Shown: positions 44,593 to 53,395, counted from the stretch's first letter. The stretch: DNA of 64,000 bases from Lachnospiraceae bacterium (GCA_020860755.1 JAJBTQ010000004.1:65754-129753); one strand, 5' to 3'. A program made the numbers and translations. The notes: generated from the letters alone by a model not told the origin.

Positions 44593-44627
44593 AAAAGGGC
44601 CGAAGGCTTAATACCTTCGGCTCTTTT
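44593..44627. terminator. Bidirectional terminator after the YARHG gene
   Basis: Stem AAAAGGGCCGAAGG / CCTTCGGCTCTTTT (44593-44606 with 44614-44627; one G-U pair), T-rich after and A-rich before. It lies between convergent stops at 44585 and 44628. Confidence 0.85.
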
Positions 44628-45311
44628 CTATTGTTCTTCTATCTTTTTTTGACGGGATTTTGTCGGAAAGATCCGAAAATCCGTGAGAATAAGGATCACA
44701 CACGCAGCGATCAGGATGACAACAATTAAAATAGCGCAATTTCGGAAAAACACCTCCGGCAAAAGCTCAATGACCGGGTCTGTCGCCGGATCAAACAGCC
44801 AGTTTCCCTTTCCCGGGAAAAAGACGTGATGAAAAACTGTAAAGAACCGGTCAAAATCCGTTGCGGCATATCCGCCGATCACCAAAAATGCGACACCCAA
44901 TACGGCTCCTCCCCAGAACCCCGGACCCCTTCTTAGGATCGGTGAGAATTTTATATGAAGCAGGCGCTTTATGATAAGTATCACAACCACCGCCGCCGCG
45001 CCGCAGCCTAAGAGGACAAAGTCAAGTATAAATAACACTTTTACATCTTCAAAATGGCTTTCCCCGCTCTCGGACCAGGGTAAAACACCGACAGAGAAAT
45101 CATCCTGCGCCCCGATGCAAAAATCAACCATTTCATTATATGCCGTCTTAATCTCATCCTCTGTAAGACCGGTATCCTCAACCAGATTTAGGGAATCTAT
45201 CTGCGCATAATAAAACGGGCGGCACAAAATAGGCACTGCAATAGATCCCGCCAATATCGTCAACGCCGCCGCAATGGCAAGCAGTACGGTAAGTAATTTA
45301 CTCTCTTTCAT
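44628..45311 (-). CDS. Integral membrane protein, TIGR01906/DUF1461-like
   Basis: 227 residues with five or so hydrophobic helices (first at 6-28, then a long extracellular loop with NEMVDFCIGAQDDFSVG, then four further helices). The loop containing a tyrosine-asparagine-rich N..Y.E.VDF pattern is what I associate with the TIGR01906/DUF1461 family. It overlaps the 3' end of the preceding gene by 14 bp, so the two form a unit. Function unknown. Confidence 0.65.
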   Translation of the reverse strand: MKESKLLTVLLAIAAALTILAGSIAVPILCRPFYYAQIDSLNLVEDTGLTEDEIKTAYNEMVDFCIGAQDDFSVGVLPWSESGESHFEDVKVLFILDFVLLGCGAAAVVVILIIKRLLHIKFSPILRRGPGFWGGAVLGVAFLVIGGYAATDFDRFFTVFHHVFFPGKGNWLFDPATDPVIELLPEVFFRNCAILIVVILIAACVILILTDFRIFPTKSRQKKIEEQ

Positions 45312-45957
45312 CTTGTCTCTTCCCCTTTATCATTGAAAGTGCGATCAAAACCTGTGAGGGCAGATAAAACATCCACATCCCAATTCGTGTAAATGCATAC
45401 AACCCGTCCGGCAGGAGCCAGTATAAGTTATATAAGCCCACACAAATATCACAGCATACAAACAGTGTTAATCCCAAAGCAAACAGGCGCGGCACATTTT
45501 TCCCATAGGTCCAGCTCATGACCATATTGACCAAGATCATGGAAAAATAGATGCCAGCCACCAGATTTTGTCCGTTAAACAGGCCGGTAAGCCACAGAAT
45601 CAGCACAGCCAGAATAAGGCATACAATCCTGACAGGAATCCAGATCTTTCCTGTTTCCTTAAACAAATAAAACAGATAGATCGACTGAACAACCAGAAAG
45701 AAAAGAATTCCCACGGTATAATAATTATCGATAACCAGAAGGAAAATGTCCGCGATCGCCGTAAAGATCAAAGCGATCGGAATTAATCTTTCCCCTCCGC
45801 GGAAAGCGCAAAGAACAGAGAAAAGCAGACAAAGAAGAATCCCGATATATTTTATTATGATTGTTGACCCGCTGTATGGAAGCAGATCCATTGTCATAAA
45901 CACAATATACAGGGCTGCTTCAATTATAACAAAGGTGAGGATAGTATACCGTTTCAT
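45298..45957 (-). CDS. Seven-helix membrane protein, YhhN (lysoplasmalogenase-like) family
   Basis: 219 residues, seven or eight helices. The YhhN/TMEM86 pattern is visible: aspartate in IFTAIADIFLLVIDNYY, then VGILFFLVVQSIYLFYL, and a second aspartate in LTLFVCCDICVGLYNL. Family members in animals hydrolyse lysoplasmalogens; Clostridia do make plasmalogens, so that is plausible here, but activity is not shown by sequence. It overlaps the next gene. Confidence 0.65.
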   Translation of the reverse strand: MKRYTILTFVIIEAALYIVFMTMDLLPYSGSTIIIKYIGILLCLLFSVLCAFRGGERLIPIALIFTAIADIFLLVIDNYYTVGILFFLVVQSIYLFYLFKETGKIWIPVRIVCLILAVLILWLTGLFNGQNLVAGIYFSMILVNMVMSWTYGKNVPRLFALGLTLFVCCDICVGLYNLYWLLPDGLYAFTRIGMWMFYLPSQVLIALSMIKGKRQDERE

Positions 45958-46127
45958 AAACCCATGTTTTGTATTGTATATAATATTGATAAACTGTGCA
46001 TAAAATTATGTGATTTACAATAAAATCCCGCGTCGTCTACAATTTTATATTTTTCTTCAAACTCTGTCTACAAAATATGTAAAATTATGCAAAAAAAGAC
46101 TATAATATACTTAGTGAGAGGTGCGTA

Positions 46128-46679
46128 ATGAAAAAAACATTGGCGATCGTATGGATAGGGATGTTAACAATATCTCTTGGCGCCTGCGGCAGTACACAGA
46201 ATACACAATCACAAGAAGTTTCGATAGATACTGCGGAAGAGGCGGCCAAAGAGGCTGATCCGTCAGCAGACCCCTCTTCCTGGATTTCAACTGCACTGGA
46301 CTCGGTTGGAGCTAAGGCATCTGCCGCTTATCCCGAGACCGGCAATACCGCCCCGGCATATACGGTAAGTCAGGCAATATTTTTAGGCAATCCTGTCTAC
46401 ACTTACCAAACCGTCGACCAGATCAACTCAGACGATCCGGGTGATCTCCAATACGGAGATCTCTTGTTCTACGGTTCCGCGGACGAATCAGACTTCAAGA
46501 TCTCTCATGTGGCGATCTATCTCGGACAGTATTACTTAGACAGCGGAGATACGGGCTACTATCAATTGGAAAATGACGGGTCGGAAAAAGAAGACTCAAG
46601 AGAAGGACGCAGCGATGGTGTAAAGATTTCTGCCTTTCGCGCCGGGGAAGATCTCGTACATGTAGCTCGAATATTTTAA
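46128..46679 (+). CDS. Lipoprotein carrying the C-terminal half of an NlpC/P60-like domain
   Basis: 183 residues. Lipobox LGAC places the lipidated cysteine near residue 20. After a linker, residues about 77-183 (VSQAI, GNPVYTYQTVDQI, YGDLLFYG, ISHVAIYLGQYYL, DGVKISAF, LVHVARIF) match the C-terminal half of the catalytic domain in the wall-binding protein at 47135-48904 almost line by line. The half with the nucleophilic cysteine (WDCSATS there) is absent. So it keeps the histidine region but cannot be an active cysteine peptidase. It may be a regulator, a decoy, or a fragment. I infer none of these firmly. Confidence 0.75.
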   Translation: MKKTLAIVWIGMLTISLGACGSTQNTQSQEVSIDTAEEAAKEADPSADPSSWISTALDSVGAKASAAYPETGNTAPAYTVSQAIFLGNPVYTYQTVDQINSDDPGDLQYGDLLFYGSADESDFKISHVAIYLGQYYLDSGDTGYYQLENDGSEKEDSREGRSDGVKISAFRAGEDLVHVARIF

Positions 46680-46733
46680 ATCGAGTGCGATACGACACGG
46701 CAGCACAGACGCATCATTCTGTCTGCATTTCTA

Positions 46734-46762
46734 TTGCGTACATAAATTAGAAGTGATAGAAT
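46734..46762 (+). promoter_or_regulatory. Promoter of the 43-residue membrane peptide gene
   Basis: TTGCGT (46734-46739), 17-bp spacer, TAGAAT (46757-46762), about 85 bp before the ATG at 46848. Confidence 0.6.
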
Positions 46763-46847
46763 GCATTTGTAAAATATAGACGATTGAGGCGGGTTAAGAC
46801 GGCTTTGTTCAACAGCCAAAAAACAAAACAGAAGGAGAAGAATTCAA

Positions 46848-46979
46848 ATGACTCAAAAAAAATTACCCAGACTAAACCAGCTGATCTATGTTCTTGGAGG
46901 TATTCTGATTGTAGCAGCGGCTATTCAAGTTATCTATTCCGGATGTCAGTATATGAGGGACTATCTGAATCAGGATTAA
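46848..46979 (+). CDS. Small single-pass membrane protein (43 residues)
   Basis: A short gene with every expression signal: a promoter at 46734, a strong GAAGGAGAAG ribosome-binding site ending 7 bases before the ATG, and an intrinsic terminator 12 bases after the stop. The peptide has a basic N-terminus (MTQKKLPRLNQ), one hydrophobic helix (LIYVLGGILIVAAAIQVIY) and a short polar tail with one cysteine. No family recognised. It sits between the half-domain lipoprotein and the wall-binding hydrolase. Confidence 0.75.
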   Translation: MTQKKLPRLNQLIYVLGGILIVAAAIQVIYSGCQYMRDYLNQD

Positions 46980-46985
46980 ACCAAT

Positions 46986-47023
46986 AAAAAACGAGTCTCT
47001 GGTTGCCCAGAGGCTCGTTTTTT
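46986..47023. terminator. Terminator between the small peptide and the wall-binding protein
   Basis: Stem ACGAGTCTCTGG / CCAGAGGCTCGT (46991-47002 with 47007-47018; one wobble) with five A's before and six T's after, so it can act in both directions. Confidence 0.9.
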
Positions 47024-47134
47024 ATGATTTCTTCAAGCAGATTCATCCACAATTTCTCCTCGTGCACGTCTTGCCAAATCCCCTGTTTTACTTCTTCCTG
47101 TTCTGCAATCTCCGACATTTCTAAGTTTCCGCAT

Positions 47135-48904
47135 TTAAAAAATCCGTGAAGTGTGAACCAGATAAAGCGAAGAACTCAAACTGGTATTAAATGGAACGAT
47201 CTTCACTCCATCCTTGCGTCCTTCTTTAACATTCCCTGCATAGCCGTTATTTTCCAACATGTAATAAGTAGTATCTCCCTGACTCAGGTAATATTGTCCG
47301 AGGTAGATAGAAGCATGATCGATCGTGACACAGGACTTGCTTTTCGTACCATAGAACAACAAATCCCCATATCGTAAATTTCCCGGATGGCTTCCGCTGA
47401 TTTTGTTCGCCGTATTGTATGTGTAGACAGGGTTGCCCCATGTCATCGCCTGACTGACGGAATTAACTGCCTCAAAACAGGGATTTTTTGCTTTTTTCCC
47501 TGTCGCAGATCCGTTGGCATAGGGAAGCAGATAGTAATTAATAAAATACAGAGATGTTGCGGAACAATCCCAACGAGCTCCGCCATTCCAAATCCACGAT
47601 GCAGATTCGTTCGGGGAAGAATATCCGGTATTCTTTACAATACTGTTTCCCATAAACTGACCGATGAGATTATAGTATTGATTCTTCGACAGAGATCGGC
47701 TTGAAAGCAACCCCTTGTCTCCGCTCAATATCGAAAGATCATCCCCGGTCAGGGTATGATTCTCCCTGTTAACATTCAGGTTGACTTTTCCGTTTGTAAC
47801 GGTATAGGTCGTGCTTCCAAATTTATAAGTTCCGGTATAAGAGCGATCTACTTTGCCGTTTTGGATATACCAAAATCCATTTTCATTAGACGCAATACCG
47901 GTATAATTATATTGCACTTTGCTGTTTAAGACATAGTACCAGTTGTTCTTCGCCCCGATCGCGCCACTGGCATCCTTATACACACCATTGACTTTCTTGG
48001 AAACCTTGCCGGACTTTACATACCAGCTGCCGCTGCTGTTTGTGGCAAACCCGGTATAGCTTCGGTTTACTTTCCCGTTCTTAACATAATACCAGCCGTT
48101 CTTATTTTTCGCCACCGTCGTGACCGACCGGTCTACCTTGCCTTTTGTGATGTACCACCAGCCGCTCGCATTTTTATAATTTGCCAGTCCGGTAAAATCA
48201 TACTGTACCTTACTGTTTAAGACATAATACCAGTTATTCTTTGCTCCGATCGCTCCACTGGAATCCTTATATACACCGTTGGCCTTCTTGGAAACCCGGC
48301 CGGACTCTGCATACCACGTGCCATTGCCGTTAGCCGCAAAACCGGTATAGGAAGTATCAACCATGCCATTCTTGTTGACATACCACCAGGCAGTCGTCCC
48401 ATCCACGGTTCCTTTTACCACGTCCACGGAAGCGACCACTCTTCCTTTTACGATATTCCAATAGCCGCTTGTTCCATTGACCGTGCCCTGAATCAGGCCC
48501 GTCCTGCCGGTGGCAATCTTTCCGTCCTGATAATAGCACCAATCAGAGCTGTCCGGATCCTGATGGAAGCCGTCGCTATAATCAGAAACGGTCACCGCGC
48601 TTACATCGTCCTTCTCTGTAGGTTCCGTATCATTGGCACTCAATGTCTGGATGTCGTTTTCTTTATCGGCCGGTTCGGCCTCACTTATCTCCTCCCGAGC
48701 AGTATCTGCGAGATTTGTTTCGTCAGGATCCCCCTGCTCCAGCGATTCCAGCTCGTTCAACGCTTCGTCCTTCGTCTCCGTTTCGCTTTCTACGGAAAGA
48801 GCAACTTCTTCCGACTGCTCTTCAGCGGCAGAAACCGGCATGGCTAAAAGTGATACAGCCAGAGCTATAGTTAAGACCATAGATACCGTCTTTTTTTTCA
48901 ACAT
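47135..48904 (-). CDS. Secreted cell-wall-binding repeat protein with NlpC/P60-like catalytic domain
   Basis: 589 residues. Signal peptide 1-26 (cleavage after VSA), a Glu/Thr-rich region to about 110, then some 12 wall-binding repeats of about 20-25 residues (patterns WYYVKNGKV, SGSWYVKSGKV, NNWYYVLNSKV). The C-terminal domain has a cysteine in ARWDCSATSLYF, a histidine in TIDHASIYLGQYY and GDLLFYG before it, the order expected of an NlpC/P60 peptidase. The ATG at 48904 has AGAAGG just upstream; the open frame extends 40 codons further but without signals. Probably a peptidoglycan hydrolase. Confidence 0.82.
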   Translation of the reverse strand: MLKKKTVSMVLTIALAVSLLAMPVSAAEEQSEEVALSVESETETKDEALNELESLEQGDPDETNLADTAREEISEAEPADKENDIQTLSANDTEPTEKDDVSAVTVSDYSDGFHQDPDSSDWCYYQDGKIATGRTGLIQGTVNGTSGYWNIVKGRVVASVDVVKGTVDGTTAWWYVNKNGMVDTSYTGFAANGNGTWYAESGRVSKKANGVYKDSSGAIGAKNNWYYVLNSKVQYDFTGLANYKNASGWWYITKGKVDRSVTTVAKNKNGWYYVKNGKVNRSYTGFATNSSGSWYVKSGKVSKKVNGVYKDASGAIGAKNNWYYVLNSKVQYNYTGIASNENGFWYIQNGKVDRSYTGTYKFGSTTYTVTNGKVNLNVNRENHTLTGDDLSILSGDKGLLSSRSLSKNQYYNLIGQFMGNSIVKNTGYSSPNESASWIWNGGARWDCSATSLYFINYYLLPYANGSATGKKAKNPCFEAVNSVSQAMTWGNPVYTYNTANKISGSHPGNLRYGDLLFYGTKSKSCVTIDHASIYLGQYYLSQGDTTYYMLENNGYAGNVKEGRKDGVKIVPFNTSLSSSLYLVHTSRIF

Positions 48905-49150
48905 TTTTGCCTTCTCTCTCAACACATGATGATATATATTTTTACCGTGAGTGTTAAAATTATATCTCTTTCGATGATAATTTTCAACCAATACCCTCTC
49001 TGTTAAATAAGGTCCGTAATACACTATCCGGTCATAAATGCTGGTGAAACTATTGACTATTCCGGTGGAAATGGTAAAAATTAAATCAGTATTTGAAGGA
49101 CAATTTCAAGATTGTGTAACTTCGATGGGTGCGTTTTGTGGAGAGAAAAA

Positions 49151-49906
49151 ATGCAAGATGAACTTGCCTTTAAAAAAAGGATCCTGGACCTGGCAAATCG
49201 CTGTGACCGGTCCGGCATATACACGTTTTCTGATTTTATGGACATCAATGAGCAGGCGCTTTTTTTCGAAATGGAGCCGGAACTGTCCTTTGTTCCCTAT
49301 ACCTTATTCGGCGGCAGGGAAGACTGTGAACGACGGATGGTCCGGTTCGGATCCCCCGAAATGCTGGGCTACGCGGAAGATTTCCCCATCCGCTGTCTGA
49401 CGATCCGTCCCCTGATGCAGAAATTTGCCGATGATCTGACCCACCGGGACTTTCTGGGTGCTCTTATGCATCTGGGAATCGAGCGGAATGTTTTGGGAGA
49501 TATCATCGTCCGGGACAATATCGGGTATCTCTTCTGTGAAGATGTGGTCGCGGATTATCTGGCAGAACATCTGGATAAAGTAAAGCATACCAGTGTCACA
49601 TGTACGGTGGGAACGGAATGCCCGGCTGCGGCAAAGCCAATATTTTCTGAAGAGGAGCTGGTCGTTAATGCTCCCCGCTGTGACTCTGTCGTGGCAAAGG
49701 CATATAATCTCTCCCGCAGTGAGAGTGCGCGTCTGTTTGCGGCAAAGCGGGTCTTTATTAATGGACGACAGTGTGAGAGCCCGGGCAGCGTTTTAAAAGA
49801 GGGCGATGTGATCTCCGTGCGCGGATTCGGGAAATTTATTTTTAAAGGGATCCGCACGGAGACAAAAAAGAGTCGGATCCGAGTGAAAATCCTGAGATAT
49901 ATTTGA
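49151..49906 (+). CDS. YlmH-family RNA-binding protein (S4 domain)
   Basis: 251 residues. The N-terminal two-thirds is the YlmH-type domain (FVPYTLFGGREDCERRMVRFG, LGALMHLGIERNVLGDIIVRD, FCEDVVADYL) and the C-terminal 70 residues are an S4 RNA-binding domain (ARLFAAKRVFINGRQC, EGDVISVRGFGKF). In B. subtilis ylmH lies by divIVA and links ribosome rescue with division; here it stands alone. ATG 49151 behind GTGGAGAG. Confidence 0.9.
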   Translation: MQDELAFKKRILDLANRCDRSGIYTFSDFMDINEQALFFEMEPELSFVPYTLFGGREDCERRMVRFGSPEMLGYAEDFPIRCLTIRPLMQKFADDLTHRDFLGALMHLGIERNVLGDIIVRDNIGYLFCEDVVADYLAEHLDKVKHTSVTCTVGTECPAAAKPIFSEEELVVNAPRCDSVVAKAYNLSRSESARLFAAKRVFINGRQCESPGSVLKEGDVISVRGFGKFIFKGIRTETKKSRIRVKILRYI

Positions 49907-49957
49907 ACAGAACATTTTTCCCACCGGAAACACGATTTCATTAAACCAAAGTATTTC

Positions 49958-50512
49958 CTATAAATATGCCCGTATTCCGGCCTGCATAATTTGCTGTAGA
50001 TCTAAGACAACTTCATCCAGCGGTCGCTTTTTCCCATCCATACACCACTTCGTATAAACACCCACAATTCCTGCCATCTCAAAAGTGAACAAAATATCCA
50101 GATCATCCGTTGTCCTGCTCTTCCCTGTCACCGCCAAAAATATTGGCTTGGCGATTTCGATCAGGCGCAGGGAAAAGGCATGATCCCCGTGAGGGCCCAA
50201 AAGCGCTACGAGATGGTCTCCCTGGGTAGCTAAAAGCTGTATAGCCAGCCGATAGATATCCTCCATATTCATGCTTTTAAAATCCTGCTCCATCTCCTCC
50301 GCATGCATCAAAATCGCATCCAGGATCTCCTCCTCGATCTTTTCCTGCAGCGCATACACATCCTCATAGTATTCATAGAATGTAGAGCGGTTGGTCCCTG
50401 CCTCCCGTGCCACATCCACCACCGTGATCTGCTCGATGCCGGTCTGTTCCAAAAGCCGGATAAATGCATCCTGAATCCGCCTCCGGGTCCGTTGTCTGGT
50501 ACGTGATTCCAT
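49958..50512 (-). CDS. TetR/AcrR-family transcriptional regulator
   Basis: 184 residues. The N-terminal helix-turn-helix is QDAFIRLLEQTGIEQITVVDVAREAGTNRSTFYEYYEDVY (core VDVAREAGTNRSTFYEYY), followed by a helical ligand domain. It is divergent from the short-chain dehydrogenase gene, and a palindrome between them (50540-50566) is the likely operator. It probably represses that gene and itself. Confidence 0.88.
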   Translation of the reverse strand: MESRTRQRTRRRIQDAFIRLLEQTGIEQITVVDVAREAGTNRSTFYEYYEDVYALQEKIEEEILDAILMHAEEMEQDFKSMNMEDIYRLAIQLLATQGDHLVALLGPHGDHAFSLRLIEIAKPIFLAVTGKSRTTDDLDILFTFEMAGIVGVYTKWCMDGKKRPLDEVVLDLQQIMQAGIRAYL

Positions 50513-50539
50513 AATCTTTTCCTTTGTCTCTGTAAAAAT

Positions 50540-50566
50540 ACCGACAGTTCCGGCACTTCTGTCGGT
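50540..50566. promoter_or_regulatory. Palindromic operator for the TetR regulator
   Basis: Perfect 8-bp arms ACCGACAG / CTGTCGGT (50540-50547 with 50559-50566), 27 bp in total. The right arm reaches the first base of the -35 box of the dehydrogenase promoter, and the palindrome lies upstream of the tetR gene too. Confidence 0.75.
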
Positions 50567-50594
50567 TGAATCTACCTGTTTCGTTCCGTATAAT
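50566..50594 (+). promoter_or_regulatory. Promoter of the short-chain dehydrogenase gene
   Basis: TTGAAT (50566-50571), 17-bp spacer, TATAAT (50589-50594), touching the operator. About 65 bp of leader with a CAACA/TGTTG inverted repeat precedes the ATG. Confidence 0.75.
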
Positions 50595-50661
50595 AAAAAT
50601 ACAACATCGTGTTGGATTTTTCAACCGTAATGTACTATTTATAAAATGCAGGAGGAAAAAT

Positions 50662-51978
50662 ATGAGTGATTTTAGTTTTGAAGCCCCAACACCGCAACCT
50701 ATAGATGATCTGCTCTCCCTCACCGGAAAAGTCGCAATCGTTACCGGCGGCAGCCGCGGCATTGGCCGCCAGGTACTGAATCGTTTTGCAGAAGCAGGCG
50801 CGAAAGTCGTCTTTACCGGACGACACCTGGAAGGCCTCCAGGAGGTGGAGAAGGAACTTACGGAGAAAGGCTATGATGTCGCCTGTTTTCAGGCTGACGT
50901 CTCCAATGTAGAGGATTCCCGCAAAACCGTCGATTTTTCTCTGGAAAAATACGGACGGCTTGACATCGTGGTCAATAACGCCGCATCTTTTCCTTTCTGC
51001 GACGCCCGGGCTATGACCGAAGATGTATGGGACAAATGCTTTGACATTGATGCCAAAGGAACCTTTTTCATGTCCCAGATCGCAGCAGAATCAATGATCA
51101 AGCAGGGGGACGGGGGACGGATCATCAACTTTATGTCCACCGCAGCCTTGGCCCCAACGGGACCTCTCATTGCCTATGGTGCAGCCAAGCAGGCGGTCTG
51201 GTACTGTACCCGGACCATGGCACAGACCTATGCACCGAACAGGATCACGGTCAACGCCGTCACGCCCGGAGCCACCATGACTGAGGAGCGGGTCGAGGCC
51301 TTTTCCGGCAATTTCAATGCAATAACGACTTTTGTCCAAAACTCAGGCAACGCAGATTCTGCGTTTGTGGATTCTATGACCAGTATGGTTGAGGGCGACA
51401 ACATGGATACGTTCAAAAATCTCTTTGAACAGATGCTGCCCATGGGTCGTTTCGGCTTCCCGGATGATCTGGCAAGAGCCGTACTCTTCCTGGCTTCTGA
51501 TATGGCCTCCTACGTCACCGGACAGAACATCACGGTGGACGGTGCCCAGAGCCTGCAGACTTCCATGGTCTCCGCTTCACAGCAGTTCATGCAGGGAGCT
51601 GAAGAAGAGGAGCCGGCCGGCGAAAATGACAGCGAAGAACAAACCACCTCTTCCGCTCCGACAAATGCGGATGCAACTGAGGTCAAAGTAGACGGCACCT
51701 GGTCCTCCCATCTGAATTCACCGATGGGCGAAGGAGAAGTCACTTTCAAACTGGCTGCCGACGGCGGAAACGTAAGCGGGACCGTGAACTTCATGGACAA
51801 TGAGATAAACATCGAAAAAGGAAGTGTATCCGGCAATCAGGTCTCCTTCTCCTTCAAGATGAAAGCTGCCATGATGAAAGTAGATGTTTCTGTGACGGGA
51901 AGTGTAAACGAGGATCAGATGACCGGGGAAATTAAAATGAGGATGGGCTCCATGCCTTTCACCGCCATCAGGAGCTAG
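50662..51978 (+). CDS. Short-chain dehydrogenase/reductase fused to a C-terminal beta-rich domain
   Basis: 438 residues. Residues about 20-300 are a classical SDR: cofactor motif TGGSRGIGRQ, VVNNAA, and the active site with Ser in FMSTAALAPTG and YGAAK (Y-x-x-x-K). Then an acidic linker (EEEEPAGENDSEEQT) leads to a last 95 residues of alternating beta-strand pattern (VDGTWSSHLNSPMGEGEVTF, GNVSGTVNF, GSVSGNQVSFSF), unlike anything usual in SDRs. ATG 50662 behind GCAGGAGGAAA. Substrate unknown; control by the neighbouring TetR protein is likely. Confidence 0.85.
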   Translation: MSDFSFEAPTPQPIDDLLSLTGKVAIVTGGSRGIGRQVLNRFAEAGAKVVFTGRHLEGLQEVEKELTEKGYDVACFQADVSNVEDSRKTVDFSLEKYGRLDIVVNNAASFPFCDARAMTEDVWDKCFDIDAKGTFFMSQIAAESMIKQGDGGRIINFMSTAALAPTGPLIAYGAAKQAVWYCTRTMAQTYAPNRITVNAVTPGATMTEERVEAFSGNFNAITTFVQNSGNADSAFVDSMTSMVEGDNMDTFKNLFEQMLPMGRFGFPDDLARAVLFLASDMASYVTGQNITVDGAQSLQTSMVSASQQFMQGAEEEEPAGENDSEEQTTSSAPTNADATEVKVDGTWSSHLNSPMGEGEVTFKLAADGGNVSGTVNFMDNEINIEKGSVSGNQVSFSFKMKAAMMKVDVSVTGSVNEDQMTGEIKMRMGSMPFTAIRS

Positions 51979-52020
51979 CCTTGCTTGTGTGACAGGGCGA
52001 AAACTTATGAATAAACGCAA

Positions 52021-52055
52021 AGGGACCGGCATCCCGCGGGACGCCGGTCTCTTTT
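52021..52055 (+). terminator. Terminator after the dehydrogenase gene
   Basis: 7-bp perfect stem GACCGGC / GCCGGTC (52024-52030 with 52043-52049) with inner CCCGCGGG pairing possible, followed by TCTTTTTAG. Confidence 0.75.
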
Positions 52056-52084
52056 TAGATTCAATCTACTTTTCAGGGTTACCC

Positions 52085-53125
52085 TCAATCCAGATACGCG
52101 TCAATCCTGGTCTGTACGTTTTCCTGCAGATTACGGTAAAAGAACTCGTAGTCATAGGTGTGATAGGATCCATCTTCAAAAATAGGCAGGTTGGAGGGAT
52201 ACTCTTCCGGCGAGACATCCGTCACTTTCAAAGCACCACGCTCCTCATCGATATAGGCGCCTGTAAACTCCGGAATCTCGGTCACGATCTCACCGTCATA
52301 ATTGGTAAAGCAGGCACCCAGATTCAAAGACCTGTCCGCCACCGCGGTATCCGTGGACCAGGAGAGAGGATTGATACACAGCGATTTGGTACCCTCCGGG
52401 ATAATGATGGAATCTTCAATCTCCGGATCCTCCGCATCAAACGCGATAATGACGCCTGTATCGTCCGCATCCTCAGCAAAGGTCAGGTAAGGATATTCCT
52501 CCATATCCTCTTCCGTGATCCGCCATCCGATCGCGTAGCAGGCCACGAGCAGATCCTGCACCTCCTCGTCAGCAAAGCAGTCCTCCAGAAGGCGGATACA
52601 CATATCGCCCCCCTGGGAAAAACCAGCGAGGATGATCGGATTGCCGTCGTTTTCTTCCTCCAGATAATAGAGGAACGCGTTTTTCACATCCGCGTAGGCG
52701 ATATCCAGATACGGCTCCATTTCCTCCTCTTCGTCCATCTCATAGACATTAAGGCCGGCCTGGCTGTAATAGGGCGCGAAGAAGCGGGTCTCCTCATCGT
52801 AGATTCCCTTTTCCATATTCGTGGCACCCAGGAAAGATCCCCTGACATCATCGTCCTGTATGTCCATGTTGCAGGCGTCGTCCGCTCCGGAGTAGACGGT
52901 CGGGCAGACAAAAAACACGTCCGCTTTCGTCTCGCCCTCTGCCGATGCATAGTAAGCCCAGTTATCCTCCTGAGAATAATCAACCTCAGAGGTGATTTCC
53001 GAATCGTCCTGTGCGCTGTCCTTTGAACTGCTGCCGCAGGACGTCAGGGCGCCTATCGCGAGCAGTGCCGCCAGGAACAGAGAAACCGTTCTTTTTTTCT
53101 TGTGGTTTTTTTCATGTTTTTTCAA
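52085..53125 (-). CDS. DUF3089-type alpha/beta-hydrolase lipoprotein
   Basis: 346 residues. A lipoprotein signal ends at LTSC (near residue 30). The body has VFFVCPTVY, then the nucleophile elbow AGFSQGG (GXSXG with Ser as nucleophile), as in the DUF3089 hydrolases. Length and the long acidic strings (EMDEEEEMEPYLD) are consistent with a surface protein. The start is TTG at 53125, since the nearest ATG is out of frame; CAGGAG lies about 11 bases before it. Substrate unknown. Confidence 0.75.
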   Translation of the reverse strand: MKKHEKNHKKKRTVSLFLAALLAIGALTSCGSSSKDSAQDDSEITSEVDYSQEDNWAYYASAEGETKADVFFVCPTVYSGADDACNMDIQDDDVRGSFLGATNMEKGIYDEETRFFAPYYSQAGLNVYEMDEEEEMEPYLDIAYADVKNAFLYYLEEENDGNPIILAGFSQGGDMCIRLLEDCFADEEVQDLLVACYAIGWRITEEDMEEYPYLTFAEDADDTGVIIAFDAEDPEIEDSIIIPEGTKSLCINPLSWSTDTAVADRSLNLGACFTNYDGEIVTEIPEFTGAYIDEERGALKVTDVSPEEYPSNLPIFEDGSYHTYDYEFFYRNLQENVQTRIDAYLD

Positions 53126-53283
53126 GTCGCGTCACACTCCTGTTTTATCACGTTTTTTATGCTTCCTTATATCAACCGTTTGTAAATGGAACCACCGGCA
53201 ATGGTCACGGTAAGCGCCCAAATGCAACCTTTCAATTTCGTCCTTTTTTATGTCTACTAAATAAGATAGTTTTCAAACTATAG

Positions 53284-53319
53284 AAAAAAGCAACCGGATT
53301 ATCCTTCCGATTGCTTTTT
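53284..53319 (-). terminator. Terminator of tRNA-Ala(GGC)
   Basis: Stem GCAATCGG / CCGGTTGC (imperfect) bordered by five A's and six T's on the minus strand, just after the tRNA. Confidence 0.75.
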
Positions 53320-53322
53320 ATA

Positions 53323-53395
53323 TGGAGCATACGGGACTTGAACCCGTGGCCTCCACACTGCCAGTGTGGCGCGCTCCCAACTGCGCTAATGCCCC
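53323..53395 (-). tRNA. tRNA-Ala (GGC anticodon)
   Basis: 73-nt cloverleaf on the minus strand. Acceptor stem GGGGCAT/ATGCTCC with the G3-U70 alanine identity pair; anticodon stem CCACA/TGTGG with loop CTGGCAG (anticodon GGC); T-arm GGTTCAAGT; discriminator A; no encoded CCA. Confidence 0.93.

Noticed and set aside
46930..47118. Minus-strand open frame of 62 codons between the wall-binding protein and the 43-residue peptide
   Set aside because: It reads straight through the terminator stem at 46986-47023 and into the antisense of the small gene, and has no good ribosome-binding site.
51989..53026. Plus-strand open frame of 345 codons
   Set aside because: It lies wholly antisense to the DUF3089 lipoprotein gene, has no expression signals or recognisable domain, and mirrors that gene's codon bias.
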